DNA of 64,000 nucleotides. It comes from Zerene cesonia. Lineage: Eukaryota; Arthropoda; Insecta; Lepidoptera; Pieridae. The translations under genes and the position numbers were made by a program. Positions 1 to 13,121 of the stretch are shown here, piece after piece. Every line of letters starts with the position of its first letter. Position 1 is the first letter of the stretch. The notes beneath the pieces were generated by a model. It saw only the letters and a program-made list of their open reading frames with translations, made no database searches and was not told the DNA's origin. The stretch lies in the NCBI RefSeq assembly GCF_012273895.1, contig NC_052109.1, positions 5,594,432-5,658,431 on the forward strand. The letters are read 5' to 3'.

Positions 1-90
1 TACTATCTATCAGTTAATATGCCACATTATATGTGACTGCTGTCTCTGAACTATCAGGGACAGTATTGTCAAGTATGTTGCCCCTTACAG

Positions 91-3000
91 ACAAGTAACG
101 GATCAGAGAAGTCCAGTGGTACGAGCACAAGCGGCAGCGGAAGCGGGGACAGCTCGCCGCCGCGCACACCCCCCGCACCACCGCCGCCCCGACCCAAGCC
201 TAAAGCCAGGCCTAAGGCTACTAATGCCGTGAGTATTAGATGCTAATATTATACATTAATACATCCTTTGAATGCCTTTTAACGAATATTAAAACGATAT
301 AATGTAGCACATACGGAGTATAACTTGAATGACCATTTAAACTATATATGAAAATAATATTTGTATTGTAAATGTGACTAAATCATTCTTATATATGAAA
401 CGAACCAATAAAAACTATACTAGCTCTATACTATACTATACTATACTATATACTAGCTCGATAAATGTCGGAGTGTACCAAGACATAAAATATGACTGAT
501 TTAGAGCTACGACACCTACGCAGCGCTACGCCGCGTAGCAATGTAGTCTTATGTACACTTACTTACGTCTTATGTACCCGTCGGTTGCCTGGAAGAAATG
601 GCTCATAGCCATAAGACCGCCAATTGTATACAAAATCCTTTTTCACAGTTATTATGATATATTTTGTGTTGTTTGTGTATACAATGAAGAATAAATAAAT
701 AACTAAATTATTCTGTAAAATATTTTGCCATTAATTTAATTTATTCAAGAAACGTACGTTTATTCTATATCTATCTTAGTGATTTTTCTATAACAGCGTA
801 CCAACGATGGCGAATTATTAATTTGACAAAATTTAGGGTGAAAACAATGAAGTCCGTGGGAAGATTGCGAGCTAGACGCCGAATTCTTATGCTAATCGGC
901 TAATTGTGATACATCGCGGATCGGACTGGTCCACTGCGAAACATCAAATTAAATCGGGCATTCATCCTTTGTGCGCTAAATAATTCATCTGCGGCTCTCC
1001 CTCGTCCGCAGCCCGGCGTCCGGCGTCCTATGGACACACGTACCCGACGCGACGTGACTCCGATATCGTAACAGATTTGATTCGTAATTTTATTTGGTTC
1101 AGTTGTTGGATAAATCGGAACTGCGTTTAGTAATATCGACTGCAAATAAATTTAATAGTTAACACATAACCCGAATCTATTTTTCATGTACTCCGAGTTT
1201 TGCTTCATTGAAAGATAGGACATTACTATTTCTGTGTACGTCCTTTTCAATGCTTTATTTTACTAAAACATAATAGAACGAGAGTGACTATCATCATTAT
1301 CTAATTTACATTTTTTCTAAATACAACATTATTATTATTGATTTGTATTGTTTTCCACTTCTATATATCACGATTACTGACAGTAGACATAAATAAAACT
1401 ACACTCTTAACAAAATGCACTTCGTTAAATCAATTCGTATACAAATAATGGCTAACCCTTTGTTTACGCAATCAATGGTCTTTCCTCTCCCTCATAAAGC
1501 GGGTAGCAGGGGCTCACGATTCGCGACCGCTAATGCGAGCCACTATCACCTGTTTATAGCCCCAGATTACTAGTTTTGCAACTTACCACCTTACCAAACA
1601 GCTATAATTATTCCAAATGTAGTTTGATGGGATCTATAAATTGGTTACCGTGAGAATATTTACAACACTTTTTTGTTAATTATGTGAATGTTAATATTAT
1701 ATTTAATAGTAATACCATCGTCTACTACACTTATACTAATTTTTGTATGAAAAAGATAAAGTTGGTACTATAAAGCGTTATTGAGCATAACCTCCTTTTT
1801 ATATAGTCTTCATTTTAAGATTTTGCATCGATTATTCACATTTCAATTTATGCGTGTTCCAAAATGTATTCACTTTCTAATACCGAGCTCATCAAAGTTA
1901 GCAAAAGCGGTATGTGTTCTGTAATCCGATCTCGTTAAAATTTTGATTAGAAATTACTCATTCATTAAGTAAGGCTTCATCGGAACCGCAGTAAAGAGCA
2001 ATCGTGCGTGAATTAGTGATTCAATATTAATAACATCAGCAGACTATTGGCGTCAACACCAATAATAACGGAGCTCACCGGCGTGGTACTGTAACATAAT
2101 TTCTTGGTGAAAATCGATGTCATGAATGACTGATGAGGGGTCGACATAAAACGGCCGTGTAACTACAGCGGCGGGCTTTATTAAAAGCACTCACTTTGAT
2201 CGCGGGCTCGATTTGACGTCACCTGCAGGAAGCAATAAAGGACGACACAACGCAGGTTCATAATTACAAACGACCCGACGCAGTTATGTTCACAACATAT
2301 TGACAGCGGTATGCCTTTGAACGAAATAAATCCGCTTTATGCTACTTCATTACGGGGTAGTAAATGACAAATTCGCGTTCATAATTGAAAAATAATTATG
2401 CGACAACGTGGTCGCTTCTGTTCGCTCGTCTATTTAGTTTATGTATTCCATTAAAATATGTCTGTTTTTCGATGAAGCAATGTTTTAAACCATATCACTA
2501 CATAAAATATCATAACTATATACTAATTAAGACGATTACACAATTTTAATCTCTAAAGAAAGCTGTACAAGAACTGTAATTTATGAATGTTTCAAAGATA
2601 TAGTTTAGCACACACATAACCAACAAAACGGTGAGAATAAAAAACGTAAAAATAACCTGAAAGAATCCTCTTTATATCAACAAATGTACCAAAAAACATA
2701 AAATGGTGTAAAAGCTCGGCACCTGCGGTCGTTCAATAAGAGTAGATTGAGCAGGAATGGCCGCCTCTGCGGTCTGCAATTTCTACTCAACGCCCACAAA
2801 TTGCATTTTGCCGCTTTCTTAAAGCTGTAACACATCGAAAATATTAGAATTTATTTGTGGCTATAAAATTCGCCGTCTTGCGCTTACGATAAATTTTCAA
2901 GTAGACAGTATTAAAAACCATAAACTTCGCTTGCATTGCAAGTCTATATGCGAATATAAATATACATCATTATGTCATTGTTGTTAGGAGTTCTTCTAAA

Positions 3001-6000
3001 TTATGTGTATTTTGCTTCTTGAATGATATTTTAATAATTACCTACCTATCAAAATACTTCTTATTTAATTTTATTGATAAATATTATAAATGAATAGCAA
3101 TTAAAATTTTTTCGCATCATAAAGCTTCTTGTATATTTTGAAAATACCCTGAACGTAACAAATCGATTCGTAGCGTACTTTGGAACTTGTTAAAAATTGT
3201 TTATGAATATTTTTATAAAAGAAACACCGTGGCGTGTAACTTTTTCGCACCTTTTAAGTCCTCGAAAAGTTAGACGATTCCAATTTGATTCGTTCCAACT
3301 GTCGGAAAGATGTGAATATTTTATTGACGTTCCATATTTCCCTTCACAACAAGAAAGAAAAGTTTTCATACCAATATAAGCGGTATAAAAACATTATACC
3401 CTTATATATTGTTTGCTATTATTAATCGAATGTCTCTCTTGAGCAACAACTAGAATTTTAATATAACTTAACAGCTTTCTCCTCTTTATATATTAACACA
3501 AGTCATTTGAAAAGTGACTGAGAAAAAGGTTAAAGGCAATAATTGCCAATAGATAAAAACGCTTATAACGTTTCTAATTAATCATTCATACAAGCTAAAA
3601 AGCGTAACCCCAATTACGATTTGAAAATTGTAACTTTTGACTGTCGTCTTGAGCTTTGCCTACTCCGCTAATGTGACGTCAGAATGTCGTCCTTCCCCCT
3701 GCGTATCGCACGCAAGCACTCCATTAATAATGCAGGGTGACAACGACGCAGGTGGCGCAAGGAGCCGTTCCACCGATAAACGGCCCGATGCATAATTGAA
3801 GACGTCTGCCTTCTATCGCTTACGTGACTACCACTGAATCTCTAGCGCAATATTCACCCTATTGGTTAAATATGGATGATTAGCTTTAACTCGAATTTAT
3901 GGCGGTCTATTTACAATTGTCCTTTTTTCTCAAAGAAGTCCTATATTTGTATCACATTTCTTAAGGATGCGTTGTTAAAGTTGACTTTGATGTTTATATT
4001 AGATGAGTTAGATTATAACTAGATTTGTTAGTACTTATCTGAATTGCCTGCCTTTATAAGGCTTAACATAATTTAGAATAGAAGTGTACACGTGATATGT
4101 ATTAATCCGTAACTACTAAGCAACAAAGTCTAATTGCCTAAGTGTGTCTCAAGTGGGTATTATTCAAAGGTGGAAAATAACTGAACAAACGTTAACTAAT
4201 TAACAGGTAACGCAACCTGATATTCAACTTTAACAGAGCTTTTCTGATTTCATTAAAAATTAATTAAATTGTGATATAATTATGTCTCAGCCTCATTTTC
4301 TAATAATAAATCAGAAAATCACTATTATACTAAGACGCTAAGCTATAAATTGAAAAAATGTTCATAAATCGTCAAAAATAATCATGATAGAGATTCTAAA
4401 ATACGTTCTCATCTTTTCGTGTTATACCCGGTTTTGGTCAAGTGTTGTTGGATTATCTTTATATAAATTGTATATTGATGATGAAAAGCTTCAATATAAT
4501 ATACTAATATCTATGGTACCGCATAGCGTGACCTCTATTACCGACTTGCGACCTCTCACCTAGCCACGTGGCGCACCCATTGTTAATGTCTTGTGAGCTC
4601 AATTCCTATACCATAACACACTATGACTGCATTAAAACGCCACGCTTCTGTTACAATAGGAAGTTTATGCTAACGTATTCAAGCTGCATGAAATTGTCCC
4701 TTACGGTTTGACCCCTAAAATCTATATTAACATTTGAACCTTAAGCAAAAATAATATAATAGATAAACAGATGCTTTTTGGTATAAAATATTACAAATAC
4801 CGAATTTTAGTTGATTGAAAAAAATGAGAAATCAGAAATAAATTCAAATTAATTTTTTTTTCAAAGGTCATCAAGTAACGTGAAATATATCGTATATATC
4901 GTTTCGTTAACTGTGTCGACATTATTCTTCAAAAATGAAATTTTACTAAATATTTTAAGAAAAATTACGTATTTTCCATTTACATCAATAAACTTTAAAA
5001 TTAAATGTTAGAAATATGATAAAGTTTATGATAAAGTAAACACTTTTTTTTTTCAACAAAATTGTTTAAAATCGATACATTTTATCGAACAATCAAGTAA
5101 TTGTAATTATTTTTCTTCTAATGCAAAAATACGATCTATTTTATTAAAACACCCCATATCCACCTTAATTTATTATTTTTATTAACTCCTTGATCTCCTA
5201 TTGGAATTGTAAACTTTCACACGATCGTTTTAGCACACCAGCTGCTGCTAATTTCTATTTAGCAAATAGATCTTATTCGCCTTTGATTTCTCATCTAGTG
5301 TGAATACATTATTATGCATATGCAAATCACAAGCGATACATTCCCGTCACCCATTGTTGCTGGACTGGTCATTTTATCTTACATTTCGCGAGTTCAAAAC
5401 ATCAAATCGAGGGGTCATCTCTTCGATATCTTTCCCATACATTGTACAATCATTCCATGTTTGTGAATCGTGAGATCAACACCCTGGAGCTTGATAAAGT
5501 ACGCTAATTTTATAAGACTTATATTAATGTTTCACTTTTTCTTGCTAAGATTGATTACATTTACTCGTGCTGATATAAACTTGTGCCTATAATGGATTGG
5601 ATCACGCAACTGTTTCAAACACCCACATTTGCTAAACCTAGGGTAAGTCTTCTGCGTATCTTAACTATTGTTATACTATTTCAACACCACAATTGCAATA
5701 AATCGACTGATAATCATTATTACAAGTACAAATTAAATAATTACGCAATATAAAATAATAAATGAGTATACGCTTTTAATCCTATTAAGTTGATCTAGTA
5801 TGCGACATTTGAACTCGTATAAACTTCCAAGTGCACTAGAAAGCGTGAACAAACTAAAACTTTGTACGATATGAACTAAAGAAACTTGTTAATGTTGATT
5901 TAAAACCTAAAATGGGAGCATACAGAAAATTTCAGTCCAAGGAACGACTTAACTGCTGTACAAGTGTGATATATGGCAAAAACGCTGTACCACCGCCGCC

Positions 6001-9000
6001 CGCCCGCTCCGAACATCTGCACCTACCGCGCATTAACCTAACGAGCTGCCCTAATGGCACCCGTTAGGGCTACCATACGCTAAAAAACTTCAAATCAAAT
6101 AAATTACGCTCCCGACCCACTTTACAGACGTATCTCTAAAGGCATCAGTCACCTGGCAACTCTTATTTGTTGCAATAAAACATGACAACATGATAAATGA
6201 TTTGTTTGTTTATTGTTTGTTATTAAGCAGTAGTTTTTGGGCGTAAGGATGAATGAAACGCATTTAAATGAAATATATTTGTAAGAATATTAAGAATGTG
6301 TATCTGATATGACACTTATATTTATAACTAGGTTTTCGTCCAGGTGTTGAAGACTTACTTAATCTTTCACTTACTTACTTGATTGCAATGCAATGCGAGT
6401 AATATAAGAACATTATGAAGGGGCTTTAGTAACTAAAGCATCTCCTCAGTACTAACTTATATTATCTTATTATGATGATAAGTCAATAATGATCAGTCAA
6501 TAATGACAGATTTAATATAATATAACAAACTCAAAAACATACTTAAATCATTTAAGCAATTTGACATACTCCGCTGATCCAAAAATACATGATAGTCGTT
6601 GCTAAAGAAAACCCGAAAAAAAAATTGTCTACATTACTACAAAAAAAATCATAAATCGGGCATGATTGATAATGGCGTTCTTGTATGAACTTAGACCTCT
6701 ATTTGAAAATGTCTAACAAATCTTTTTATTGCTTTACAATTTAAAGAAACATTCGAGAATTTTAAGCTGTTCCAGAACATCAGATGACGCCCATACTGTA
6801 GGATGCGTGAAAAAGTCAAATGTCGTATACATGTGATGTAATTATGGCGAAATTAAACTAACACATTTCGGGTTTATCGACCATATTGAAAAAAAAATAT
6901 ATTTTTTAATTCATAAATCATTGCATTTAATATACATTATCATAACTTTTGAATCACCCCTTGTAAATAATTAGTATTTTGTTAATACCAATATGTCGTT
7001 TTTTTCTATCTATATTAGCTAATTATTAAATCTAGTTACATTATATGGCAAGCTAATTAAGTAACTTTCATGACACACGCGTTAGAATCCAGTTTTAAAA
7101 TTTCATTCAGCGCGCTAGGAAATTCTAGTTTGACATTGCCGCGGTGCGACGGACGTCCACAACTAATTAAAATTCTACGTGAATGAATAACTGCACTGCA
7201 CAACTTGCACTTTGTGGTAAATTATACTAATAAATACAGCAACATTTTGTTTAAATAGTTACCTTGTAGTTATTCTCGTTTCTTATTTTGTATTTGCAAT
7301 TTACATTTAACTTTCTTCCTTTTTAAGTCAGCCGAGATTAGGGAAAGTCCATCAAAATCCATTAATTACCCTGCAAAATTATTAACGAGCTGTTCGAGAT
7401 CGAAAGTTTATCCCCAAATTAGAAAGTGCGTAATAAGTTGGTAAATCTTTTAAGGTTATCGTTAAATTCACAGACGCAGCAGGGAAGTCCAAAATGTGGG
7501 AGTGGCACCGCTGCGAGCGGCACGCCAAGCAATGCGACAAGCGTGGGCGGGAGCGGGATTCGGTCGAGCGACATCAAACCAGTCGAATGCAATCTTTGTC
7601 ACCGAAAATTCAAAAATATTCCCGCTCTCAACGGACATATGCGACTGCACGGTGGATATTTTAAAAAGGTACATCAATTTCGCTCCTATGCATATACACT
7701 TAATTCATAAGAATATATCTCTTAACTGTTGTACAGGATTCGGACAATAAGAAGTTAGATAAAAAGGAATCAACCGGACCCCCACTACAAACAGCGTCTG
7801 TTTCTGTAAGAGCGCTGATAGAAGAAAAAATCATTAGTCGTCGGGGAGCTACAACGACTACACAGCCAATAGGTAAACTTTGAAAACTTTTAATTCTTTG
7901 TATAGTATTTTTCTAGTTGTAATAACAAAGAAAATGATTACAGGTGTTACAGTAGATACGTCATCTCGTTCAGGATTTGCCACACCAGCACCACCACCCC
8001 TATCAAATATACGTTCATCATCAACGTCTCCAGCCTCACCTGTTACAACATCGGTACATTTTGTATCGCCAAAAGCCCCGCCAGCTGTCACTTTTGCTAA
8101 CAATGCTACTTCTAATCCTTCAGTTCATAGAGATTCAACTCTTATTGAACTTTTAAAGAAAGGAAACAGTAAGGTATGTAAAAACGTAATAGAAATATGA
8201 AGTTAAAATTGTAAAAAGTTCTAAATTAAGTATAATTTTCTTTCAGGTTGTAAAGCGCTCTGCATCAGATCCAGGACAGTCATCGCCACAACAGGATTTC
8301 ACTTTTCGACCTGAATTATTTGGAGTGTCATTTAATTCAGATGACGGATACTTTTCACCCGCCCTTAACGAAGATACCTTCCAATTCGCTACGACCGCTG
8401 ATCAGCTAGAGGAACTAGCGTCGCTAGAAGATTATGCAACCGTAGCGGCATCAATTCATGAGCGATCACCAGTCACGTTCCCGTCCAATCGCCGTTTGGC
8501 TGCCGTACTAAATTCACCATTACCAGAATCATTAGCCGATTTCGGAGCTTGTCACGGTGGGCCTGCTATAACATCGCCTGGTATTCCAGGATATACAGAA
8601 AATTCTCCGAGCCTTTCTTATGGTGATTCGCCTGGTTTAGCTTACACTGCTGCATCTCCAAGTGGAGGTTACTCAACGCATCCGACACCGTCCCCTAGTT
8701 TAGCTTATCCCACACCTCCTGCATCGCAAGATGCTCAATCACCGGCACATTCTGTCCCAAGAGCTTCATCACCACTTACAGCTGCATTTTTTACTGCAAC
8801 AATGTCTAGTCAAGAAGAGGTAACCACATATATTCATTTAATATAATAAAGTCACATATTCTAGCACTGTTCAGTTCGCAGGAAAATAACGTCATTATTT
8901 AATTTTAGGTTGAAGAAGCTCTCGAAGAAGTTTTGCCGGAGGAGTGTCGATCATTAGATGCCTATACATTACAACCTTCACCGACAGCTCGGCGCATGAT

Positions 9001-12000
9001 GCTTAATTCTGAAGATCCTCTCCTATCGAGTAGCCCACGAGATTTTCCTCATCAAAGATCAACACGACGTCATAATCGTTCAATGACACCGGTTTCTACA
9101 TCACTTCAGCAATGGCAATCTGACCATAACTCTCTTCAAGTGCGTGATATTTATCAGATTATATCTATGTATGTTATATTTTCGGGATGAAATAGCATCT
9201 ATACGTTAATATTCTCCTATAAAGGTATGCGTGGAAGGTCGAGATCCAGTACCAGCGGTCTTCCTGAGTCCAAATAGTATACCAGCGTCACCACAACGGC
9301 GAAAAAGAAAAGCGTCACCAGCTGGCCCTTACCGTTCTCGCATGCGGCGAGTGACCAGCCACTACACACCGCAGCCAATGCTGCAACCAGATAGAGATGG
9401 TCCTGGCCTTTATGTAGATTTGCTGAACGGTATGTTCATTTTAAATATTCTAGTTTTGTTCGTAGAATTTTCTTAAAATAATCACCTGTATACGGTTTCA
9501 GGTTTGTCTAACTCAGAAGTAGACGTGTTAGCTCAGTTCGAAGATAATCAGAAACCACAAATAAATATTGGGCCGGAACATCAAGCTGATATACCAGAGT
9601 TGTGCAACGATCGCATCGACCTCCATCGCGTACCTGAACAGCTACTTTGGGATCCTGGTATCAACGATGCACTAGATGATAACGAAGGTATTTACATACA
9701 TTTTACAGATAATAAATAACAGAAACCAATGTTACAGATATTTTAATTTCTGTACGTTGTATAACATTCCGTACTGAGTATATACCTATATTGCATATTT
9801 ATTTATTTCTTTTTTAATATTACTGACCTCTGTTCTGTAATTATTTAGTATAATAAATTAATATCAATACTTGAGTTAATATCTTAAACTAAGTAAAAAC
9901 ACATTATTTCAAATATCACTTCATCCCTCTGAGTCAAAACAAGTTTTGACCACGCGCAATGAGCACAATCCCACTGAGTGGCCCGCCACTGAGTGGGGGG
10001 TTCACTCCCCACCCACTGAGCGGCGCTCGCTAACGTGTACCCTTGGGCGCGTCCGCAGTGCGCATGTTCATGGAGCTGGCGATGTGCGCGGCGATGCCGG
10101 TGGGCGGGCACAGCCGCGAGAGCGCGCTGCAGACGCTGGGCGAGTGCGGCGGCGACGTGCGCGCGGCCACGCTGCGGCTCATGGCGCGCCCGTCGCCCGC
10201 GCCGCGCGACCCGCGCTGGGCGCCGCACGAGCTCGAGGCCTTCCTCGCCGGCCTCGCGCACTTCGACAAGGACTTCTATAGGATCGCCGACTTGGTTAGT
10301 CTGCCAATTAATTGTTTATCACGTCTCCCTAGGCTCTTTGGCGCTACGGCGGGGACATGCACGGAATCGCCGACAGATCGAGACGGTTCTTAATTTAGCT
10401 CACACAAGTTTTTAGAAAAAAAATCTGGGGCTATTCTAGGTCAGTACATCTAGTGACTTCTTTTCTCCGTACTCTAGTTATTAAAGCTTAAAACAATAAT
10501 ATCTCAGTTCGTGCACTTACTTAGTGCGCCCTCTATTCCTTGTTGTGTGAGGTACTTCTATTTTGAAGAAAACTGTTTTCAATGCATAACAACTATAGCG
10601 TCGATAAAAGAAGATAATTTACAATTATGTTTCATTTCACAGATAAGAACGAAAGACTCGAAACAATGCGTGCAATTCTACTACTTCTGGAAGAAAGTAA
10701 CGAAAGACTACAAAACGTTGTACTTGCGGAGCTGGAGTGACTCGCAACCGACACAAGTAAGCAGTAATACCAACGCAGGACTGCATTTTGTCTTCAGGCT
10801 GGTTGATTGAATTCCGCACAAAATTATTCAAATACTTAACTATTGTAACCTCGACTTATCCAGGGTTCGTTAGGCCAGCCGCTGGCGCCAGCGCTCGCCA
10901 CGTCACCTTCCTTCGAGGGAGAGGAGTTTCCTTGCAAGATCTGTGGAAAGTAAGTGCTTCAGGGACGCGCCATCTTAGCTATCATAACGCGACATCGATC
11001 TGCCACCCACTTTTATAACGTAACTAGCTGGTGCGCGGTGCGCGGGCTGCAAGCAGCCCGCGTGGATTTTTGCGTAGACCAGTATTATCAAGACTTAANN
11101 NNNNNNNNNNNNNNNNNNNNNNNNNNNNNNNNNNNNNNNNNNNNNNNNNNNNNNNNNNNNNNNNNNNNNNNNNNNNNNNNNNNNNNNNNNNNNNNNNNNN
11201 NNNNNNNNNNNNNNNNNNNNNNNNNNNNNNNNNNNNNNNNNNNNNNNNNNNNNNNNNNNNNNNNNNNNNNNNNNNNNNNNNNNNNNNNNNNNNNNNNNNN
11301 NNNNNNNNNNNNNNNNNNNNNNNNNNNNNNNNNNNNNNNNNNNNNNNNNNNNNNNNNNNNNNNNNNNNNNNNNNNNNNNNNNNNNNNNNNNNNNNNNNNN
11401 NNNNNNNNNNNNNNNNNNNNNNNNNNNNNNNNNNNNNNNNNNNNNNNNNNNNNNNNNNNNNNNNNNNNNNNNNNNNNNNNNNNNNNNNNNNNNNNNNNNN
11501 NNNNNNNNNNNNNNNNNNNNNNNNNNNNNNNNNNNNNNNNNNNNNNNNNNNNNNNNNNNNNNNNNNNNNNNNNNNNNNNNNNNNNNNNNNNNNNNNNNNN
11601 NNNNNNNNNNNNNNNNNNNNNNNNNNNNNNNNNNNNNNNNNNNNNNNNNNNNNNNNNNNNNNNNNNNNNNNNNNNNNNNNNNNNNNNNNNNNNNNNNNNN
11701 NNNNNNNNNNNNNNNNNNNNNNNNNNNNNNNNNNNNNNNNNNNNNNNNNNNNNNNNNNNNNNNNNNNNNNNNNNNNNNNNNNNNNNNNNNNNNNNNNNNN
11801 NNNNNNNNNNNNNNNNNNNNNNNNNNNNNNNNNNNNNNNNNNNNNNNNNNNNNNNNNNNNNNNNNNNNNNNNNNNNNNNNNNNNNNNNNNNNNNNNNNNN
11901 NNNNNNNNNNNNNNNNNNNNNNNNNNNNNNNNNNNNNNNNNNNNNNNNNNNNNNNNNNNNNNNNNNNNNNNNNNNNNNNNNNNNNNNNNNNNNNNNNNNN

Positions 12001-13121
12001 NNNNNNNNNNNNNNNNNNNNNNNNNNNNNNNNNNNNNNNNNNNNNNNNNNNNNNNNNNNNNNNNNNNNNNNNNNNNNNNNNNNNNNNNNNNNNNNNNNCT
12101 TTTCGCCCGGTTTCCGAGAAAAGCGATGTCAGTCAGTCAGTGGGTGTGTAGCTTTATATAGTATAATAATCGTCTCTGGCCATAATAATTATAGACTTAG
12201 ATTTTTTAACGAACGCGATACGTATAGAATAAGTCTCGCCTAATTTGCATGAATCGAAACACTAATTCATTGTGGAGATATAGTTTAGGTGCGATGTATT
12301 TATATTATTGGATATTAAAAGGATTTTACAAAGCGAGGGATGTTATCTTTTGATTAATTGATGACACTTATAGCTGTAGACATATTTAGGTAAAATATCC
12401 GAGTTTTAATGTTATCGATCTTTATTGCATGTTGGAATAAATTTTATGCTTTATAATCAATAAACATACAGCTTATTGTTTATAATGCTAATACAATAAA
12501 GTGTAAATCTATTTGACATAGCACGATTCTTTGGGAACCAACGACCGCAGTGTGAATTTGTTGGTTGATAACAAAACAGAACAAGAAAATCTTTTAAAAT
12601 AAGCCACATTACATAATAAACTCAATATACTTTTTTATCCGATGATGATTAATAATTAAGTCCCAGGGACCACACTATGTCGAATAGTCTCAAATGTTGT
12701 AAATAGAATTAAAGCGTAGATTTAAAGGTTCATCTAATTTTTGAAATAACGGTTGTCTGTATTTATTATAATAACTGCACACTAGGTTAGAGATCGAATT
12801 CGATCTAAAAATTGTTTGGTAATTAATAAAAATGATTAGATCATAAATCCTACTTCATTAACGCTTACTGCTTCGTGCTTTTTTATTTTCTCTATCTCTT
12901 ATTGCTTTTCGTTGTTTTGTTGCTATTTCTAAACATTTATCCTGTTATGTTTCAGAGTATTTAACAAAGTAAAAAGTCGTAGCGCACACATGAAGTCGCA
13001 CCGGCCACTCGACGCCGAGCCGAAAAGGCCTAAACTCGAAAAGCCTTATGAAAAGGTCGAGAGATCTGACGACAGATCCCAAGCGACTACTGAATACCAA
13101 AATAAAACGCCTACACAATAA
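91..13121 (+). CDS. TRERF1/MIDEAS/ZNF541-type zinc-finger ELM2-SANT corepressor (5' end outside window)
   Basis: Exons, all GT-AG and phase-consistent: 91-228, 7474-7668, 7737-7872, 7944-8173, 8247-8819, 8909-9139, 9225-9429, 9502-9687, 10059-10294, 10643-10756, 10864-10949, 12956-13121 (stop TAA). They encode 831 residues from the first exon seen. Visible in order: a Ser/Pro-rich start, a C2H2 finger (C-x2-C-x12-H-x3-H, core VECNLCHRKF) in exon 7474, long Ser/Pro-rich linkers, an ELM2 domain (INIGPEHQADIP to LLWDPG) in exons 9502 and 10059, a SANT domain (W-APHELEAFL to CVQFYYFWKK) across exons 10059 and 10643, and a second C2H2 finger split over the last two exons (FPCKICGK / HMKSH). In vertebrates this finger-ELM2-SANT-finger order marks proteins that bind and activate HDAC1/2 in nuclear deacetylase complexes. 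That role is inferred here. A 1-kb gap lies inside the last intron and removes no coding sequence. The choice between TRERF1, MIDEAS and ZNF541 cannot be settled from sequence alone. Confidence 0.9.
5324..5358 (+). promoter_or_regulatory. POU octamer with adjacent SOX-type site
   Basis: ATGCAT at 5324-5329 is followed directly by a perfect octamer ATGCAAAT at 5330-5337. CCATTGTTG, a SOX-type core, lies 13 bases further on. The cluster is about 250 bp upstream of the candidate first exon at 5592, so it could be part of an intronic promoter. Short motifs like these also occur by chance in AT-rich DNA. Confidence 0.3.
5592..5642 (+). CDS. Probable alternative first coding exon of the ELM2-SANT gene
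   Basis: An ATG at 5592 opens 17 codons (MDWITQLFQTPTFAKPR) ending in AGG followed by a consensus donor GTAAGT at 5643. The exon ends in phase 0, exactly the phase needed to join the zinc-finger exon at 7474, giving an 802-residue isoform that skips the Ser/Pro-rich exon at 91-228. A POU octamer and a SOX-type site lie within about 270 bp upstream. This would be a second promoter inside the 7.2-kb intron. No transcript evidence is available; the call rests on start codon, donor and phase. Confidence 0.5.
11099..12098. other. Assembly gap (1000 N)
   Basis: Exactly 1000 N, a scaffold placeholder. It lies in the last intron of the ELM2-SANT gene: the codon split at 10949 is completed at 12956 (GGA AA|A GTA), so no coding exon need be missing. 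Confidence 0.95.

Larger units (their letters stand above)
229..7473 (+). other. Large intron of the ELM2-SANT gene
   Basis: 7.2 kb between two phase-0 exons. Mostly AT-rich with no coding exon I can support apart from the candidate first exon at 5592. Less AT-rich islands near 1440-1560, 2080-2300, 3650-3850, 5220-5480 and 5980-6120 stand out and look like candidate enhancers. Two of them carry a perfect CRE palindrome (TGACGTCA at 2214-2221 and 3674-3681). Confidence 0.6.

Noticed and set aside
10035..10415. Several overlapping long frames over the SANT exon on both strands
   Set aside because: They are shadows of the GC-rich exon; only the frame that joins in phase to both neighbours and encodes the ELM2-SANT link is real.
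11099..12098. Large open frames spanning N runs
   Set aside because: Produced by treating N as coding; no sequence is present.
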